NCBI GenBank assembly: GCA_944381625.1
Contig: CALWLW010000002.1
Coordinates: 372,001-436,000 of the forward strand
Reading direction: 5' to 3'
DNA from: an uncultured Lachnoclostridium sp.
Lineage (GTDB): Bacteria > Bacillota > Clostridia > Lachnospirales > Lachnospiraceae
DNA: 64,000 nucleotides
Shown piece by piece: positions 19,027 through 27,779 of the stretch. The position numbers and the translations under genes are program-made. Position 1 is the stretch's first letter. Every line of letters starts with the position of its first letter. The notes beneath the pieces were generated by a model, which saw only the letters and a list, made by a program, of their open reading frames with translations, was not told where the DNA came from and searched no databases.

Positions 19027-19875
19027 TTATTCAAATTCTACTACCAGTCCGACCCCGGCTTCCGTACTGGGCGTTGCATTCCAAAGCGCGAGTTTACAGT
19101 GCAGGTCAGTGTCATGGCAGATGTAGAAGCGTTTGATATTTTGGCTGCGGACATAGGCGCAGGTTTTATCCAGCTGAGACTGAGGGATCTCATCGATTCG
19201 AAGATGTGATCCTCCTAGGTAGGTATGGATGGAACTTGCGCCTGTGATTTTCTTGGCATATTCCATGATGTTGCAGATGCCATAGTGGGCGCAGGCGGCA
19301 ATCACACTGACCTCCTGCCCGTTTTTGTGCAGAAAGGCAAACTGTGTGTCTTCGTCTACCACATCCTCATGCCACTGTCCGTCATAAAACCTCATGGATG
19401 CCTGAGGGACTTTATGTTCAAAATCATTTGACAGCGGAGTTTTGCCCATATAACAGAGCTGTTTGGTGATCCATACTGGTTCAGGATGGATCTGTAGATC
19501 AAAATACTTTTCTAATATTTCTCTGGGCACATCAAAACCAGATTGATGATTTTTCTTAAAGTTATAGATCCGGTAAAAAATTTCTTCATCTGTAATGTAC
19601 AGAACGGGACGCCGGTACATGCAGTTTTCCTGATAATATTTAATCAGATGCTTCATACCTCCAGTGTGATCCCTGTGGGCATGAGACAAGATTACATAAT
19701 CGGCAGTTCTCAGATCAATCCCCAAATCCTCTGCGTTATGGATAAACTTGTCTGAAAAACCACAATCAAACAATATTTTTTTGTCTTCGTCTTCGATCCA
19801 GGCCGAAAATCCGTGCTCTGCGGCCAGATATTTTCCGAACAGACTGGTGTTTTCCTGCAATAATGTGACTTTCAA
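19027..19875 (-). CDS. MBL-fold metallo-hydrolase
   Basis: Metallo-beta-lactamase-fold hydrolase, 282 aa, no signal peptide. The metal motif SHAHRDH (H65, H67, D69, H70) and the following TGG are intact. Overall resemblance is to the group annotated as dihydropterin-type or 'Dhpt synthase-related' MBL proteins; the true substrate is unknown. The start codon is TTG at 19873-19875, supported by AAAGGAG seven bases upstream and no in-frame ATG nearby. It lies 45 bp downstream of the DeoR-family regulator on the same strand and is probably co-transcribed with it. It is distinct from the other MBL enzyme here, UlaG, on the opposite strand. Confidence 0.75.
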   Translation of the reverse strand: MKVTLLQENTSLFGKYLAAEHGFSAWIEDEDKKILFDCGFSDKFIHNAEDLGIDLRTADYVILSHAHRDHTGGMKHLIKYYQENCMYRRPVLYITDEEIFYRIYNFKKNHQSGFDVPREILEKYFDLQIHPEPVWITKQLCYMGKTPLSNDFEHKVPQASMRFYDGQWHEDVVDEDTQFAFLHKNGQEVSVIAACAHYGICNIMEYAKKITGASSIHTYLGGSHLRIDEIPQSQLDKTCAYVRSQNIKRFYICHDTDLHCKLALWNATPSTEAGVGLVVEFE

Positions 19876-19920
19876 GGCAATTCTCCTTTCTGATATTGTA
19901 ATAAGTTTCTCTAAAATTGC

Positions 19921-20706
19921 TTATGTGACGATTCTGGAAGGTTTAACCTGAGAGACTTTAATTCCTCTTTTACGAAAACTTTCCATAGCACTGCCAGGGA
20001 CGTCCGTGTCCGTAATCAAGTGCGTAATTTCTTCAATTGCGCAGGTACGGAAGGGGTGAATACAATCAAAACGTCTGTGGTCAGCTAATATAACTTTTTC
20101 TCCGTTTGTATGACGGATCATGAGCTCGTTGATGGCGGCCTCCTGTAGTACGGTGGACATAACGCCGTGGGACAGACTGATGCCGGCACATCCCATAAAG
20201 CATTTGCTGGCGGTCACTTTAGACAGATTGCTGGTTGCAAAGTCACCTACCATGGCATTTTTGGGAAAACGGATTTCTCCCCCGGTAAAGATAAGAATAG
20301 AATCATCCGGCCTTGCGGCAAACAGTGCTTTTCCATTGTTTGTAATTACCGTTATTCGTTTGGCAGTTACATATTTTAACAGGAGCAGGGCGGTGGAACT
20401 GGAGTTAATAAAAATAGTATCATAATCATCGACCATGTCAGCGGCTTTTTTGGCAATTGCCTGTTTGTAGCTGAGGGTATTCAGACGATCCTGCGTTTCA
20501 ACGTCTGAAGGTTCAGACAGGACGGCTCCGCCATGAAAACGTTCTATCTTTCCTTCTGAAGTCAATTCATCAAAATCGCGTCTGACAGTGAGTTCAGACA
20601 CATGAAATGCGGCGGCGATATCGCTTACTTTGGCAATACCGGAAGATTTCATATATGCAAGAATCTTTTCTCTTCTTGCAGAAACGGTTGTCTGGCTGTT
20701 CTTCAT
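19921..20706 (-). CDS. DeoR-family transcriptional regulator (UlaR-like)
   Basis: Predicted repressor of the divergent ula-type operon, 261 aa. Seen: N-terminal DeoR winged helix-turn-helix (REKILAYMKSSGIAKVSDIAAAFHVSELTVRRDFDEL, split here by position about 11-45), then FHGGAV and a C-terminal sugar-phosphate-sensing domain with VITNNGKALFAARP and FTGGEIR. The start at 20706 is chosen because GGAGGAAACAACA precedes the ATG; the frame is open further upstream but lacks a ribosome-binding site. It is followed by the MBL-hydrolase gene. The ligand is presumably a phosphorylated intermediate of ascorbate-like sugar-acid breakdown, by analogy with UlaR and L-ascorbate 6-phosphate. Confidence 0.85.
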   Translation of the reverse strand: MKNSQTTVSARREKILAYMKSSGIAKVSDIAAAFHVSELTVRRDFDELTSEGKIERFHGGAVLSEPSDVETQDRLNTLSYKQAIAKKAADMVDDYDTIFINSSSTALLLLKYVTAKRITVITNNGKALFAARPDDSILIFTGGEIRFPKNAMVGDFATSNLSKVTASKCFMGCAGISLSHGVMSTVLQEAAINELMIRHTNGEKVILADHRRFDCIHPFRTCAIEEITHLITDTDVPGSAMESFRKRGIKVSQVKPSRIVT

Positions 20707-20755
20707 TGTTGTTTCCTCCAGAAAACATTCATAACAAAAATAAAAATCTAAAAAA

Positions 20756-20784
20756 ATAGTAACATAATAAACGGGAATAGGCAA
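20756..20784 (-). promoter_or_regulatory. deoR-family gene promoter
   Basis: Minus-strand TTGCCT and TACTAT with a 17-bp spacer, 50 bp upstream of the regulator start. Confidence 0.45.
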
Positions 20785-20839
20785 TAAAAAAAGGAAAAAA
20801 CGGAAAAATACACATAAAAACGAAGAATTTATGAATGAA

Positions 20840-20972
20840 TTGAACGAAAAACATTTTTTATATGCAATTAAAACAAAGAAATAAGTGATAATTTAGAGGA
20901 AATAACAGTAGATACCAGAAAAAAGCAATGATATAATGTAAAAAGATAAAATAAATGAACATTTTGAACGAA
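20840..20972. promoter_or_regulatory. ula operator/promoter region with repeated TTGAACGAA
   Basis: The divergent spacer holds the nonamer TTGAACGAA at 20840-20848 and again at 20964-20972, each near an AACATTTT tract. A TATAAT lies at 20932-20937 with a poor -35, facing ulaG. Repeated sites around a regulated promoter are usual for DeoR-family repressors; binding is inferred. Confidence 0.45.
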
Positions 20973-20989
20973 TTGAAAGGAGGATGGAT

Positions 20990-22054
20990 ATGGAAACAGT
21001 GGATGAAATCACAAGAGAATCTTGGATTTTAAGTTCATTTCCAGAATGGGGAACCTGGCTGAACGAAGAAATCGAGGAAGAAAATGTAGAAAAAGGCACT
21101 TTCGCGATGTGGTGGCTGGGATGTACGGGGATTTGGCTTAAAACGGAAAATGCCACAAATATCAGTATTGATGTCTGGTGTGGAAACGGAAAACGGACAA
21201 AAAAGAAAAAAGTAATGGTTCCGGGACATCAGATGGCGAATATGTGCGGGGGACGCCTGATCCAGCCAAATCTGAGAGCGATTCCGGTTGTTTTGGATCC
21301 TTTTGCTGTCAAAAGTATTGATGCAGTTTTAGCCACACACTTCCATTCGGATCATATGGATGTAAATTTTGCGGCGGCTGTGCTTAAGAATGTGAAGGAA
21401 AAAGTGCCTTTTATCGGTCCGCAGAAATCAGTGGATAAATGGGTCTCCTGGGGGGTACCAAGAGACAGGTGTATTGTGGTGCATCCGGGAGATATTGTGC
21501 AGGTAAAAGATGTGGAAATTGAGGCGCTGGATTCTTTTGACCGAACGTGCCTTGTCACGACGGATGGCTATCAGGAACTCTATGGTATCTGCCCAACGGA
21601 TATGGATGAAAAGGCTGTCAATTATTTAATAAAAACCCCGGCGGGAAATATATACCACAGCGGAGATTCTCACTATTCTATCTACTATGCAAAGCATGGA
21701 AAAGAACGGAATATAGATGTGTGCCTTGGTTCGTATGGGGAAAATCCTGTGGGAATTGCAGATAAAATGACTTCCGTTGACATCCTGAGGATGGCAGAGG
21801 CACTCCGATGCAAAGTGGTGATTCCTTTTCATTATGATGTTTGGACAAATTTTATGGCAGATACAGAAGAAATTTTAATGCTTTATGACAGAAGGAAAGA
21901 ACGGCTGAATTACCAATTTACACCGTTCATATGGGAGGTGGGAGGCAAATATATATGGCCAGATGACAAGTGTAAAAAGAGGTTCCATCATAGGAGGGGA
22001 TTTGAAGACTGCTTTGAAACGGAACCAAATACTCCGTTCAGGTCGATATTGTAG
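20990..22054 (+). CDS. ulaG: L-ascorbate-6-phosphate lactonase UlaG
   Basis: Cytoplasmic lactonase that opens L-ascorbate 6-phosphate to 3-keto-L-gulonate 6-phosphate, 354 aa. The N-terminus ([19 protein letters not shown]), [13 protein letters not shown], and the RGFDDCF-like end [15 protein letters not shown] match enterobacterial UlaG closely throughout. The metal motif is THFHSDHMD (H117, H119, D121, H122). Two ATGs are possible; the one at 20990 is spaced 6 bases from AAAGGAGG, while that at 20984 abuts it. It is the first gene of a five-gene run with the PTS subunits, so the transported sugar acid is delivered directly to it. Confidence 0.93.
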   Translation: METVDEITRESWILSSFPEWGTWLNEEIEEENVEKGTFAMWWLGCTGIWLKTENATNISIDVWCGNGKRTKKKKVMVPGHQMANMCGGRLIQPNLRAIPVVLDPFAVKSIDAVLATHFHSDHMDVNFAAAVLKNVKEKVPFIGPQKSVDKWVSWGVPRDRCIVVHPGDIVQVKDVEIEALDSFDRTCLVTTDGYQELYGICPTDMDEKAVNYLIKTPAGNIYHSGDSHYSIYYAKHGKERNIDVCLGSYGENPVGIADKMTSVDILRMAEALRCKVVIPFHYDVWTNFMADTEEILMLYDRRKERLNYQFTPFIWEVGGKYIWPDDKCKKRFHHRRGFEDCFETEPNTPFRSIL

Positions 22055-22066
22055 CAGGAGAAAAAA

Positions 22067-22525
22067 ATGCTTATAAAAGATATTGTGAATCAAAAAAATT
22101 TTGCGTTTTACAGGGAAGCGGCCGACTGGAAAGATGCGGTTCGAAAATGCTGTCAGCCTATGGTAGTGAATGGAGTAATAGGTGAAGATTATGCAGAACG
22201 CGTTATTGAATGCGTAAAAAAGTACGGACCGTATATAGTAATTCTCCCGGGAGTAGCAATTCCGCACTGCAATGAATCTTGTGAACTGGCGTATAAGACA
22301 GCTATTGGCTTTGCGAAATTTGAGAAACCTGTGATTTTTGACAAAGAGGATAAAGAAAAGAATGCTACAGTATTTTTTACTTTATCGGCTACGGATCACA
22401 ACAAGCATTTGGAGAATCTGCTAAAGCTCAGTTCTATACTGGAAGATGGGAAAATTTTAGGACAGTTGTTTCGAGCTCGGTCAGAGGCTGATTTGCTAAA
22501 AATTGATCAACAGATAAAATTATGA
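22067..22525 (+). CDS. ulaC: PTS ascorbate-type EIIA component (UlaC-like)
   Basis: Phosphocarrier of the ascorbate-type PTS, 152 aa, cytoplasmic. It accepts phosphate from HPr and passes it to EIIB. The fold is the mannitol/fructose type-2 EIIA domain; the phosphorylated His is H67 in GVAIPHCNE. It starts 12 bases after ulaG with GGAG upstream and precedes the EIIC gene by 17 bases. Separate A, C and B polypeptides are usual for ula systems. Confidence 0.88.
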   Translation: MLIKDIVNQKNFAFYREAADWKDAVRKCCQPMVVNGVIGEDYAERVIECVKKYGPYIVILPGVAIPHCNESCELAYKTAIGFAKFEKPVIFDKEDKEKNATVFFTLSATDHNKHLENLLKLSSILEDGKILGQLFRARSEADLLKIDQQIKL

Positions 22526-22542
22526 TAATGGAGGGAAAATGA

Positions 22543-24018
22543 ATGCAGATTTTATTGGATATTTGGAGTTATTTTGCTAAAAATATTCTTCAACAGCCGG
22601 CTTTTTTTATCGGCTTGATGGTATTGGTGGGGTATGCCCTGCTGAAGCGTCCGGTTTATGAGACAATCGCTGGTTTTATAAAGGCCACTGCCGGTTACCT
22701 GATTCTGACGGTCGGTTCTGACGGACTGATCAATCAATGCAGGCCGATCCTGGCTGGTCTCAAAACAAGGCTCAATATGGACGCGGTAATTATGGATCCA
22801 TATTATGGACAGAGTGCGATTACAGAGGCATTGTCAGATCTGGGCAGGAGTTTTTCGCAGGTTATGATTTTATTATTGATAGCTTTCATTTTCAATATTA
22901 TCCTGGTGGCCTTTCGGAAAATTACCAAAATACGTTCGGTTTTTACTACAGGACATATACAGGTTCAGCAGTCTGCGCTTGCATTTTGGATTGTTATTTT
23001 CTGTTTTCCGGAATTGGGAGATACAGGGATCCTGGTGGTAATGGGGATCCTTCTGGGAATTTATTGGGCGGTAGGGTCCAACCTTACTGTGGATATATGC
23101 CAGGAAATGACAGATGGAGGAGGTTTCTGTATTGCCCATCAACAAATGTTCGCTATAAAACTGACGGAATGGCTTGCTCCTAAGATCGGACGTCTGGGAA
23201 AGAAAAAGAGTAAAAAGATTGAAGAGATTGAACTTCCTGGCTGGGCTTCCATGTTTAACGATAATGTAGTTTCTACTTCCATTATAATGCTGGTGTTTTT
23301 TGGAACGATTCTGCTTGTATTGGGAAAAGAGTTTTTGGTGGAAGGAGGATTCATGGGAGCCGGAGACAGTTTCTTCTTCTATATTCTGAAATTTGCGCTG
23401 AGTTTTGCGGTCTATTTGAGAATATTGTCCATGGGAGTAAATATGTTTGTTGCTGAACTGACACAATCGTTCCAGGGAATATCCACGAAACTGCTTCCAG
23501 GCGCAGTGCCGGGGATTGATGTGCCTGCGATATATGCATATGCTCCGGCAAATGCGATTCCGTTGGGATTTATTTCCGCTGGATTGGGACAATTTTTGGC
23601 AATTCTTGGACTGGTTGTTTTTCAGAGCCCGGTGCTGGTGATTGCAGGATTTGTTCCTATGTTTTTTGGAGATGGCACTTTGGCCGCATTTGCAAACCAT
23701 AAAGGCGGTGTGAAAGCGGCGGTTGCAATCCCGTTTATTACGGGCATGATTGCGGTGGCAGGAACGGCTTTATTTGCGAGTGTACTGGGGCTGGCCTCCT
23801 ATGGCGGATTCAACAGTCTGTTTGACTGGGTGACCGTGTGGCAGGGCTTCACATTTGTGATGAAATACTTGAAATATGCGGGGGTTGCAATTATTGCTCT
23901 TGGAATGCTGGCTATTCCCCAGATTCAGTACAGGCGTCATAAAGATACGTACTTTTTGATTACAGATGATTATGAGGCGTATGAAAAATTAATGAAAGAG
24001 CGTCGGAAGGCGCAGTGA
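22543..24018 (+). CDS. ulaA: PTS ascorbate-type EIIC permease (UlaA/SgaT family)
   Basis: Membrane permease subunit, 491 aa with about ten to eleven hydrophobic segments. The family-typical stretches include YALLKRPVYETIAGFIKATAGYL (residues about 27-49), VFTTGHIQVQQ and FFGDGTLAAFANHKGG near the substrate site. Slightly longer than E. coli UlaA (465 aa) owing to a charged loop (KKKSKKIEEIE) and the C-terminal tail. Two overlapping ATGs occur; the one at 22543 is used because the other reading stops after 13 codons. A GGAGGG site precedes it. The substrate is inferred from ulaG and from family membership. Confidence 0.9.
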   Translation: MQILLDIWSYFAKNILQQPAFFIGLMVLVGYALLKRPVYETIAGFIKATAGYLILTVGSDGLINQCRPILAGLKTRLNMDAVIMDPYYGQSAITEALSDLGRSFSQVMILLLIAFIFNIILVAFRKITKIRSVFTTGHIQVQQSALAFWIVIFCFPELGDTGILVVMGILLGIYWAVGSNLTVDICQEMTDGGGFCIAHQQMFAIKLTEWLAPKIGRLGKKKSKKIEEIELPGWASMFNDNVVSTSIIMLVFFGTILLVLGKEFLVEGGFMGAGDSFFFYILKFALSFAVYLRILSMGVNMFVAELTQSFQGISTKLLPGAVPGIDVPAIYAYAPANAIPLGFISAGLGQFLAILGLVVFQSPVLVIAGFVPMFFGDGTLAAFANHKGGVKAAVAIPFITGMIAVAGTALFASVLGLASYGGFNSLFDWVTVWQGFTFVMKYLKYAGVAIIALGMLAIPQIQYRRHKDTYFLITDDYEAYEKLMKERRKAQ

Positions 24019-24029
24019 AAGGAGTTAGA

Positions 24030-24335
24030 ATGATAAAAATTTTGATTGCCTGTGCAATGGGTGCAGGTTCCAGTTTGATGATGAAAATGAAAGTTCAGGA
24101 AGTTTTGGAAGAACTTGGCGTACATGCGGAGGTATATCACTGTCCAATTTCAGAAGCAAAGGGGATTGCCGGGAAATATGACCTGGTATTGACTGCGGTA
24201 AATTTTGTCCCCTCTTTCAAAAAGGCTCAGGAAGAAGGAGTAAAGGTCATAGGAATAAAAAATGTTCTTTCTGCGAAGGAGATTAAAGATAAGATACTGG
24301 AATCGGGAGTGATCCATCAGGGCGGAGAACATTGA
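24030..24335 (+). CDS. ulaB: PTS ascorbate-type EIIB component (UlaB/SgaB-like)
   Basis: Cytoplasmic phosphotransfer subunit, 101 aa. The phosphorylated cysteine is C8 in IACAMGAGSS, the standard EIIB loop of this family, followed by MKMKVQEVLEE. The start at 24030 is selected from AAAGGAG six bases upstream; the GTG fifteen bases earlier would overlap the ulaA stop. It is the third PTS subunit in the order A-C-B. With ulaG upstream, transport and lactone opening are covered, but no decarboxylase or epimerase genes (ulaD/E/F) are present in the window. Confidence 0.88.
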   Translation: MIKILIACAMGAGSSLMMKMKVQEVLEELGVHAEVYHCPISEAKGIAGKYDLVLTAVNFVPSFKKAQEEGVKVIGIKNVLSAKEIKDKILESGVIHQGGEH

Positions 24336-24350
24336 CAGGAGGAGTAAAAC

Positions 24351-25373
24351 GTGGCTTGGAAACGGCGGGTTATTGACCGGATGGAGAGGTGTTACTGTGT
24401 TGGGAGCGCAAGTATATGTGGACAGGCTGTAATTTATGCGGCCAGCGAAGAAAAAGGAGGTGCGTTCTATACTTATTCAGTAACCGAATGCGGCAGGGAG
24501 GTAATTTGGGAACACGGGGGAGGCACAATGGCAGTTGTGCCTGTCCCGGGCGAAGCAGATACGCTGTATGCAATTCGGAATTTTTTCCCGGGATTTAACG
24601 CGGCAGATGCTCAGGTGGTTTGCTGCAGAAAAAAGGAGGATAAATGGGAACTGATTCCTGTTTTGGATCTTCCTTATCTTCACCGCTTCGATATTTTTCA
24701 GGTGGAAGACAAACGGGTTTTTCTGGGTTCCACGCTGTGTACATCCAAAAAAGAGAAGGAAGACTGGTCAGATCCGGGAAAAGTTTATGTTGGATATTTG
24801 GAAGAGGATGTGACGGCTGGCTTTAAGGTAGAGGTGCTGGCAGAAGGACTTGTGAAAAATCACGGGTATTGGAGAGGGGAGTATCAAGGGCAGCAGGCAG
24901 GATATATTGCGTCGCAAAACGGTGTGTTTGCCTTTGTCCCGGGGAAAACGACAGATAATTCCAGGTGGGAAAGGGTATGGAACCATCCGGTTTCTGAAGC
25001 GGCTTTTTTTGATCTGGATGGTTGCGGGGAGAGAGAACTGATAGCCATTGAACCATTTCATGGAAAAGAGTTAAACATCTATAAACTTATAGGAGGAAAA
25101 TACGAACAGGTTTATACATATCCGTCTCCTGCAGAATTTTTACATGCTATATGGGTGGGAGAATTTTCCGGAAAGCCTGTGGTAATCTGCGGGGCGCGCA
25201 GGCTGAATAAAGAATTATTTATGGTGACATATGAGAATGGCGGATACGTGACGAATATAATCGATGAGGGCGTTGGAAGCGCAAATGTCTGTGTGTTTTA
25301 TTCGGGTGAAAGGCCATATATTCTCAGTGCGGATCATGGCAGGGGAGACATTGCGCTCTACTCGGAAGATTGA
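24351..25373 (+). CDS. Beta-propeller/FG-GAP-like cytosolic protein of the ula operon
   Basis: Protein of unknown function, 340 aa, without signal peptide or membrane segment. Repeated beta-rich blocks, several ending in acidic turns such as FFDLDGCGERELIAIEPFHG and LSADHGRGDIALYSED, resemble VCBS/FG-GAP propeller repeats, usually extracellular and calcium binding; here the context is cytosolic. The start is GTG at 24351 with AGGAGG twelve bases before it. It is 15 bp downstream of ulaB and ends the operon. A role in the breakdown or sensing of the imported sugar acid is inferred from position only. A lactonase or isomerase fold is an alternative. Confidence 0.6.
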   Translation: MAWKRRVIDRMERCYCVGSASICGQAVIYAASEEKGGAFYTYSVTECGREVIWEHGGGTMAVVPVPGEADTLYAIRNFFPGFNAADAQVVCCRKKEDKWELIPVLDLPYLHRFDIFQVEDKRVFLGSTLCTSKKEKEDWSDPGKVYVGYLEEDVTAGFKVEVLAEGLVKNHGYWRGEYQGQQAGYIASQNGVFAFVPGKTTDNSRWERVWNHPVSEAAFFDLDGCGERELIAIEPFHGKELNIYKLIGGKYEQVYTYPSPAEFLHAIWVGEFSGKPVVICGARRLNKELFMVTYENGGYVTNIIDEGVGSANVCVFYSGERPYILSADHGRGDIALYSED

Positions 25374-25395
25374 TGAAACAGGTATTGCGAAAACT

Positions 25396-25424
25396 TTGCA
25401 AAACCAGTCAGAGGATGGTATAAT
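25396..25424 (+). promoter_or_regulatory. Promoter upstream of the DUF1653 gene
   Basis: TTGCAA, 17-bp spacer and perfect TATAAT at 25419-25424. The -10 box lies in the left arm of a palindrome. A terminator follows about 40 bases after the predicted start. Confidence 0.65.
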
Positions 25425-25450
25425 AAGTGCGAAGCACGAATTATACCATC
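25414..25450. repeat. Palindromic element, copy 1
   Basis: 37-bp near-perfect palindrome, GATGGTATAAT ... ATTATACCATC, centred on 25432. A related element in the opposite orientation lies at 27780-27814. Each arm contains a TATAAT hexamer on its own strand. Confidence 0.7.
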
Positions 25451-25461
25451 GCGCACACTGG

Positions 25462-25492
25462 AACCGGCATGGCTTCGGTCATGCCGGTTTTT
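25462..25492 (+). terminator. Rho-independent terminator
   Basis: 10-bp stem (25462-25471 with 25480-25489), 8-base loop and TTTTT. It can end the ula operon, and also lies directly downstream of the 25396 promoter, where it would act as an attenuator for the DUF1653 gene or end a transcript of about 60 nt. Confidence 0.8.
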
Positions 25493-25550
25493 GCGGCGCA
25501 AGCGCGGGATTCGTGCAGGGGTAATATGTCCGTGGGAGGAGTGGAAGTAT

Positions 25551-26108
25551 ATGCGTGAAGTCAGACAGGGACAGTTTTACCGGCATTTTAAAGACCGCCT
25601 GTATCAGATCGTGGCGGTGGCGGAACATTCCGAGACAGGGGAACGGATGGTGGTCTATCAGGCGCTGTACGGGGATTACCGGGTGTTTGTGCGCCCGTAT
25701 GAGATGTTCGTCAGCGAGGTGGACCATGAAAAATATCCGGATGTTTCCCAGAGATACCGTTTTGAACTGGTGGAATTCACAAAGGAAGAATCTTCTGTGA
25801 AGGAGAGTGCGAAAGAGACCGGATATGCTTGGCAGGCGGAGGATGCGAAAGAAACCGGATACGTTCGCCGGACGGAGGACATGGATGCGGTAGATCCTGT
25901 CCTGCTGGAATTTCTGGATGCGGAGACACTGGAGGAGAAGATGCATATTCTGGCCTACAACCGGAACCGGATGACGGAAGCTCTGCTGAACAGCATCGCC
26001 ATCTCTCTGGATCTGGTGGTGGAAAAGAAGGGAATACAAGAGAAGTATGACGAGATCATGAACTGCCTTGGCACGATGGAACGGTTTGAGTGCAATCGCC
26101 TGCGCTGA
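25551..26108 (+). CDS. DUF1653 domain protein
   Basis: 185-aa cytoplasmic protein of unknown function. The N-terminal 65 residues match the DUF1653 domain (GQFYRHFKDRLYQIVAVAEH, then MVVYQALYGDYRVFVRPYEMF). An acidic linker contains a duplicated motif (KETGYAWQAEDA / KETGYVRRTEDM, residues about 86-110), followed by a helical C-terminal region. The start at 25551 has GGGAGGAG upstream; readings from 25491 lack one. It precedes the Mrp/NBP35 gene by 50 bp and lies behind a promoter and terminator pair, so it may be attenuated. Confidence 0.75.
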   Translation: MREVRQGQFYRHFKDRLYQIVAVAEHSETGERMVVYQALYGDYRVFVRPYEMFVSEVDHEKYPDVSQRYRFELVEFTKEESSVKESAKETGYAWQAEDAKETGYVRRTEDMDAVDPVLLEFLDAETLEEKMHILAYNRNRMTEALLNSIAISLDLVVEKKGIQEKYDEIMNCLGTMERFECNRLR

Positions 26109-26158
26109 ATCCCCATGGCCTGAAAGACGAAAAAGAAAAAGAGAGGTTAGAGAAAGAG

Positions 26159-26998
26159 ATGGAAGAAAAATCCTGTAAAAGCACCTGCAGCCGCGAGAGC
26201 TGCGAAGGCTGCGAGCATGCAGCCGCAGAGGGCAAGAAGAACAGTTTCCTGGCAGAACTGAACGCACAGTCCAGGATCGATCACGTGATCGGTGTGGTCA
26301 GCGGAAAGGGAGGCGTGGGCAAATCCATGGTTACCGCGTCCCTGGCCAACCAGCTGGCAAAAGAAGGATACCGGGTGGGCATTCTGGATGCGGACATCAC
26401 CGGCCCGTCCATCCCCAAGATGTACGGAATCCACGGCCCGGCCCAGATGTGGGAGGAAAGCATTCTGCCTGTGTCCACGGGCAATGATATTGAGGTCATG
26501 TCCATCAACCTGCTGCTCCCGGATGAAGAATCTCCGGTGATCTGGAGAGGGCCGATTCTGGCCAATATGGTGAAACAGTTCTGGAGCGATGTGGTCTGGG
26601 GCGAGCTGGATTACCTGCTGGTGGACATGCCGCCCGGAACCGGCGACGTTCCCCTTACCGTATTTCAGTCCATTCCGGTGGATGGGATCGTGGTGGTTAC
26701 TTCTCCCCAGGAGCTGGTGCGCCTGATCGTAAAGAAAGCGCTCCATATGGCGGAGACCATGAAGATCCCCGTGCTGGGGCTGGTGGAGAACTACAGCTAT
26801 GTGGTCTGTCCGGACTGCGGCAAACAGTTCCGCATCTTTGGAGAGAGCGGCATTGACGCGCTGGCTCAGGAGCTGGAGATCCCGGTGCTGGGCAAAATGC
26901 CCATCGACACGAAACTGGCAGAACTGGCGGACGGCGCGTTCCACCAGGCGGACAACGCGTATCTGGCGGAGGCGTTGAAAGCGCTGGAGGCGTTATAA
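26159..26998 (+). CDS. Mrp/NBP35-type P-loop ATPase, Fe-S carrier
   Basis: Deviant-Walker ATPase of the ApbC/Mrp/NBP35 family, 279 aa, which binds and transfers iron-sulfur clusters. Seen: N-terminal cysteines C6, C10, C15 and C18 as in NBP35-type proteins, the signature GKGGVGKS (49-56), and a CPDCGK pair near residue 220 that holds the bridging cluster at the dimer interface. The start is placed at the ATG 26159, after GAGAGG and AGAGAAAGAG; the open frame extends upstream but would overlap the previous gene. Convergent with the YdcF-like gene, the two 3' ends overlapping by 6 bases. Fe-S supply for enzymes such as the hydrogenase and radical SAM proteins is plausible. Confidence 0.88.
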   Translation: MEEKSCKSTCSRESCEGCEHAAAEGKKNSFLAELNAQSRIDHVIGVVSGKGGVGKSMVTASLANQLAKEGYRVGILDADITGPSIPKMYGIHGPAQMWEESILPVSTGNDIEVMSINLLLPDEESPVIWRGPILANMVKQFWSDVVWGELDYLLVDMPPGTGDVPLTVFQSIPVDGIVVVTSPQELVRLIVKKALHMAETMKIPVLGLVENYSYVVCPDCGKQFRIFGESGIDALAQELEIPVLGKMPIDTKLAELADGAFHQADNAYLAEALKALEAL

Positions 26999-27724
26999 GA
27001 TCCAGAAATCCTTGACGACTGCGAAGAATTCCCGGAAAAGATTGGCGGGCTGCGTGGGCAGATCGCTTTTTGCGGGGATTCCGCAGGCGTCTTCAAAGCC
27101 CAGTTCTTCGGCCAGATGAAGGGCCCGGCAGATATGGAAATCATTGCTGATAATCCCCACAGACGCGTCTGGGGGGATCATTTCTCTGGAAAACATCAGG
27201 TTCTGCCTGGTGTTTTTTGATTGCCCTTCTTCCAGGATACGCTCCGGGTCCATCCCGGAGGAGACCAGATATTCTTTCATGGCGGACGCCTCGGTGCAGG
27301 GTTCGTTGTTCCCCTGCCCGCCGGAGACGATGAAAAGGGTGTCCGGGTTGTCCGCAGCGTATTCCAGTGCCCGGTCAAGGCGCAGGGCAAGAGCCCGGCT
27401 GGGCCCTTCGGGACGCACATGGGCGCCCAGGACGACGACATAATCCAGGCGGTCCCTGGGAACAGCCAGCGCGCCCTTAAGGATCATGCTCTCCACGCCT
27501 GCGAAAAACAGGAGGCCAAGAGCCGCCGCGCACAGAAGAAAGCCCCGCAGGACGCCTGGGAGCTGCTGCCAGAAATGGATCCGGAAGAGCCATCCAAGGA
27601 GAAAAAATCCCGCGCCCATCATCGGCCAGACCAGATAAAAAGAAGAAGTAAAGCCGCTGTAAAGCAAAAGCAGGATAAAATAAACCATGCACAGGATGCC
27701 TGCGGCAGTACAAAAAAGGACCAT
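26993..27724 (-). CDS. YdcF-like (DUF218) membrane protein
   Basis: 243-aa membrane protein. Three hydrophobic segments occupy residues about 1-85, followed by a soluble DUF218/ElyC-SanA-YdcF domain: VVVLGAHVRPEGPSRALALR, VSGGQGNNEP, TRQNLMFS and ISNDFHICRA, where G, D and H positions shape the putative active site. Family members are linked to envelope or vancomycin-sensitivity phenotypes (SanA, ElyC); the reaction is unknown. GGGAGG lies 8 bases before the ATG. A palindrome with a minus-strand TATAAT sits 60-90 bp upstream and may hold its promoter. Confidence 0.8.
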   Translation of the reverse strand: MVLFCTAAGILCMVYFILLLLYSGFTSSFYLVWPMMGAGFFLLGWLFRIHFWQQLPGVLRGFLLCAAALGLLFFAGVESMILKGALAVPRDRLDYVVVLGAHVRPEGPSRALALRLDRALEYAADNPDTLFIVSGGQGNNEPCTEASAMKEYLVSSGMDPERILEEGQSKNTRQNLMFSREMIPPDASVGIISNDFHICRALHLAEELGFEDACGIPAKSDLPTQPANLFREFFAVVKDFWIL

Positions 27725-27779
27725 AATAGAACCTCCCGGGGATTTTTTGCATACGCGCCCGGATTTACCGGTATGCGCG

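Noticed and set aside
26090..26158. Longer N-terminus for the Mrp/NBP35 protein
   Set aside because: Would overlap the DUF1653 gene and lacks an ATG with a ribosome-binding site; the ATG at 26159 has one.
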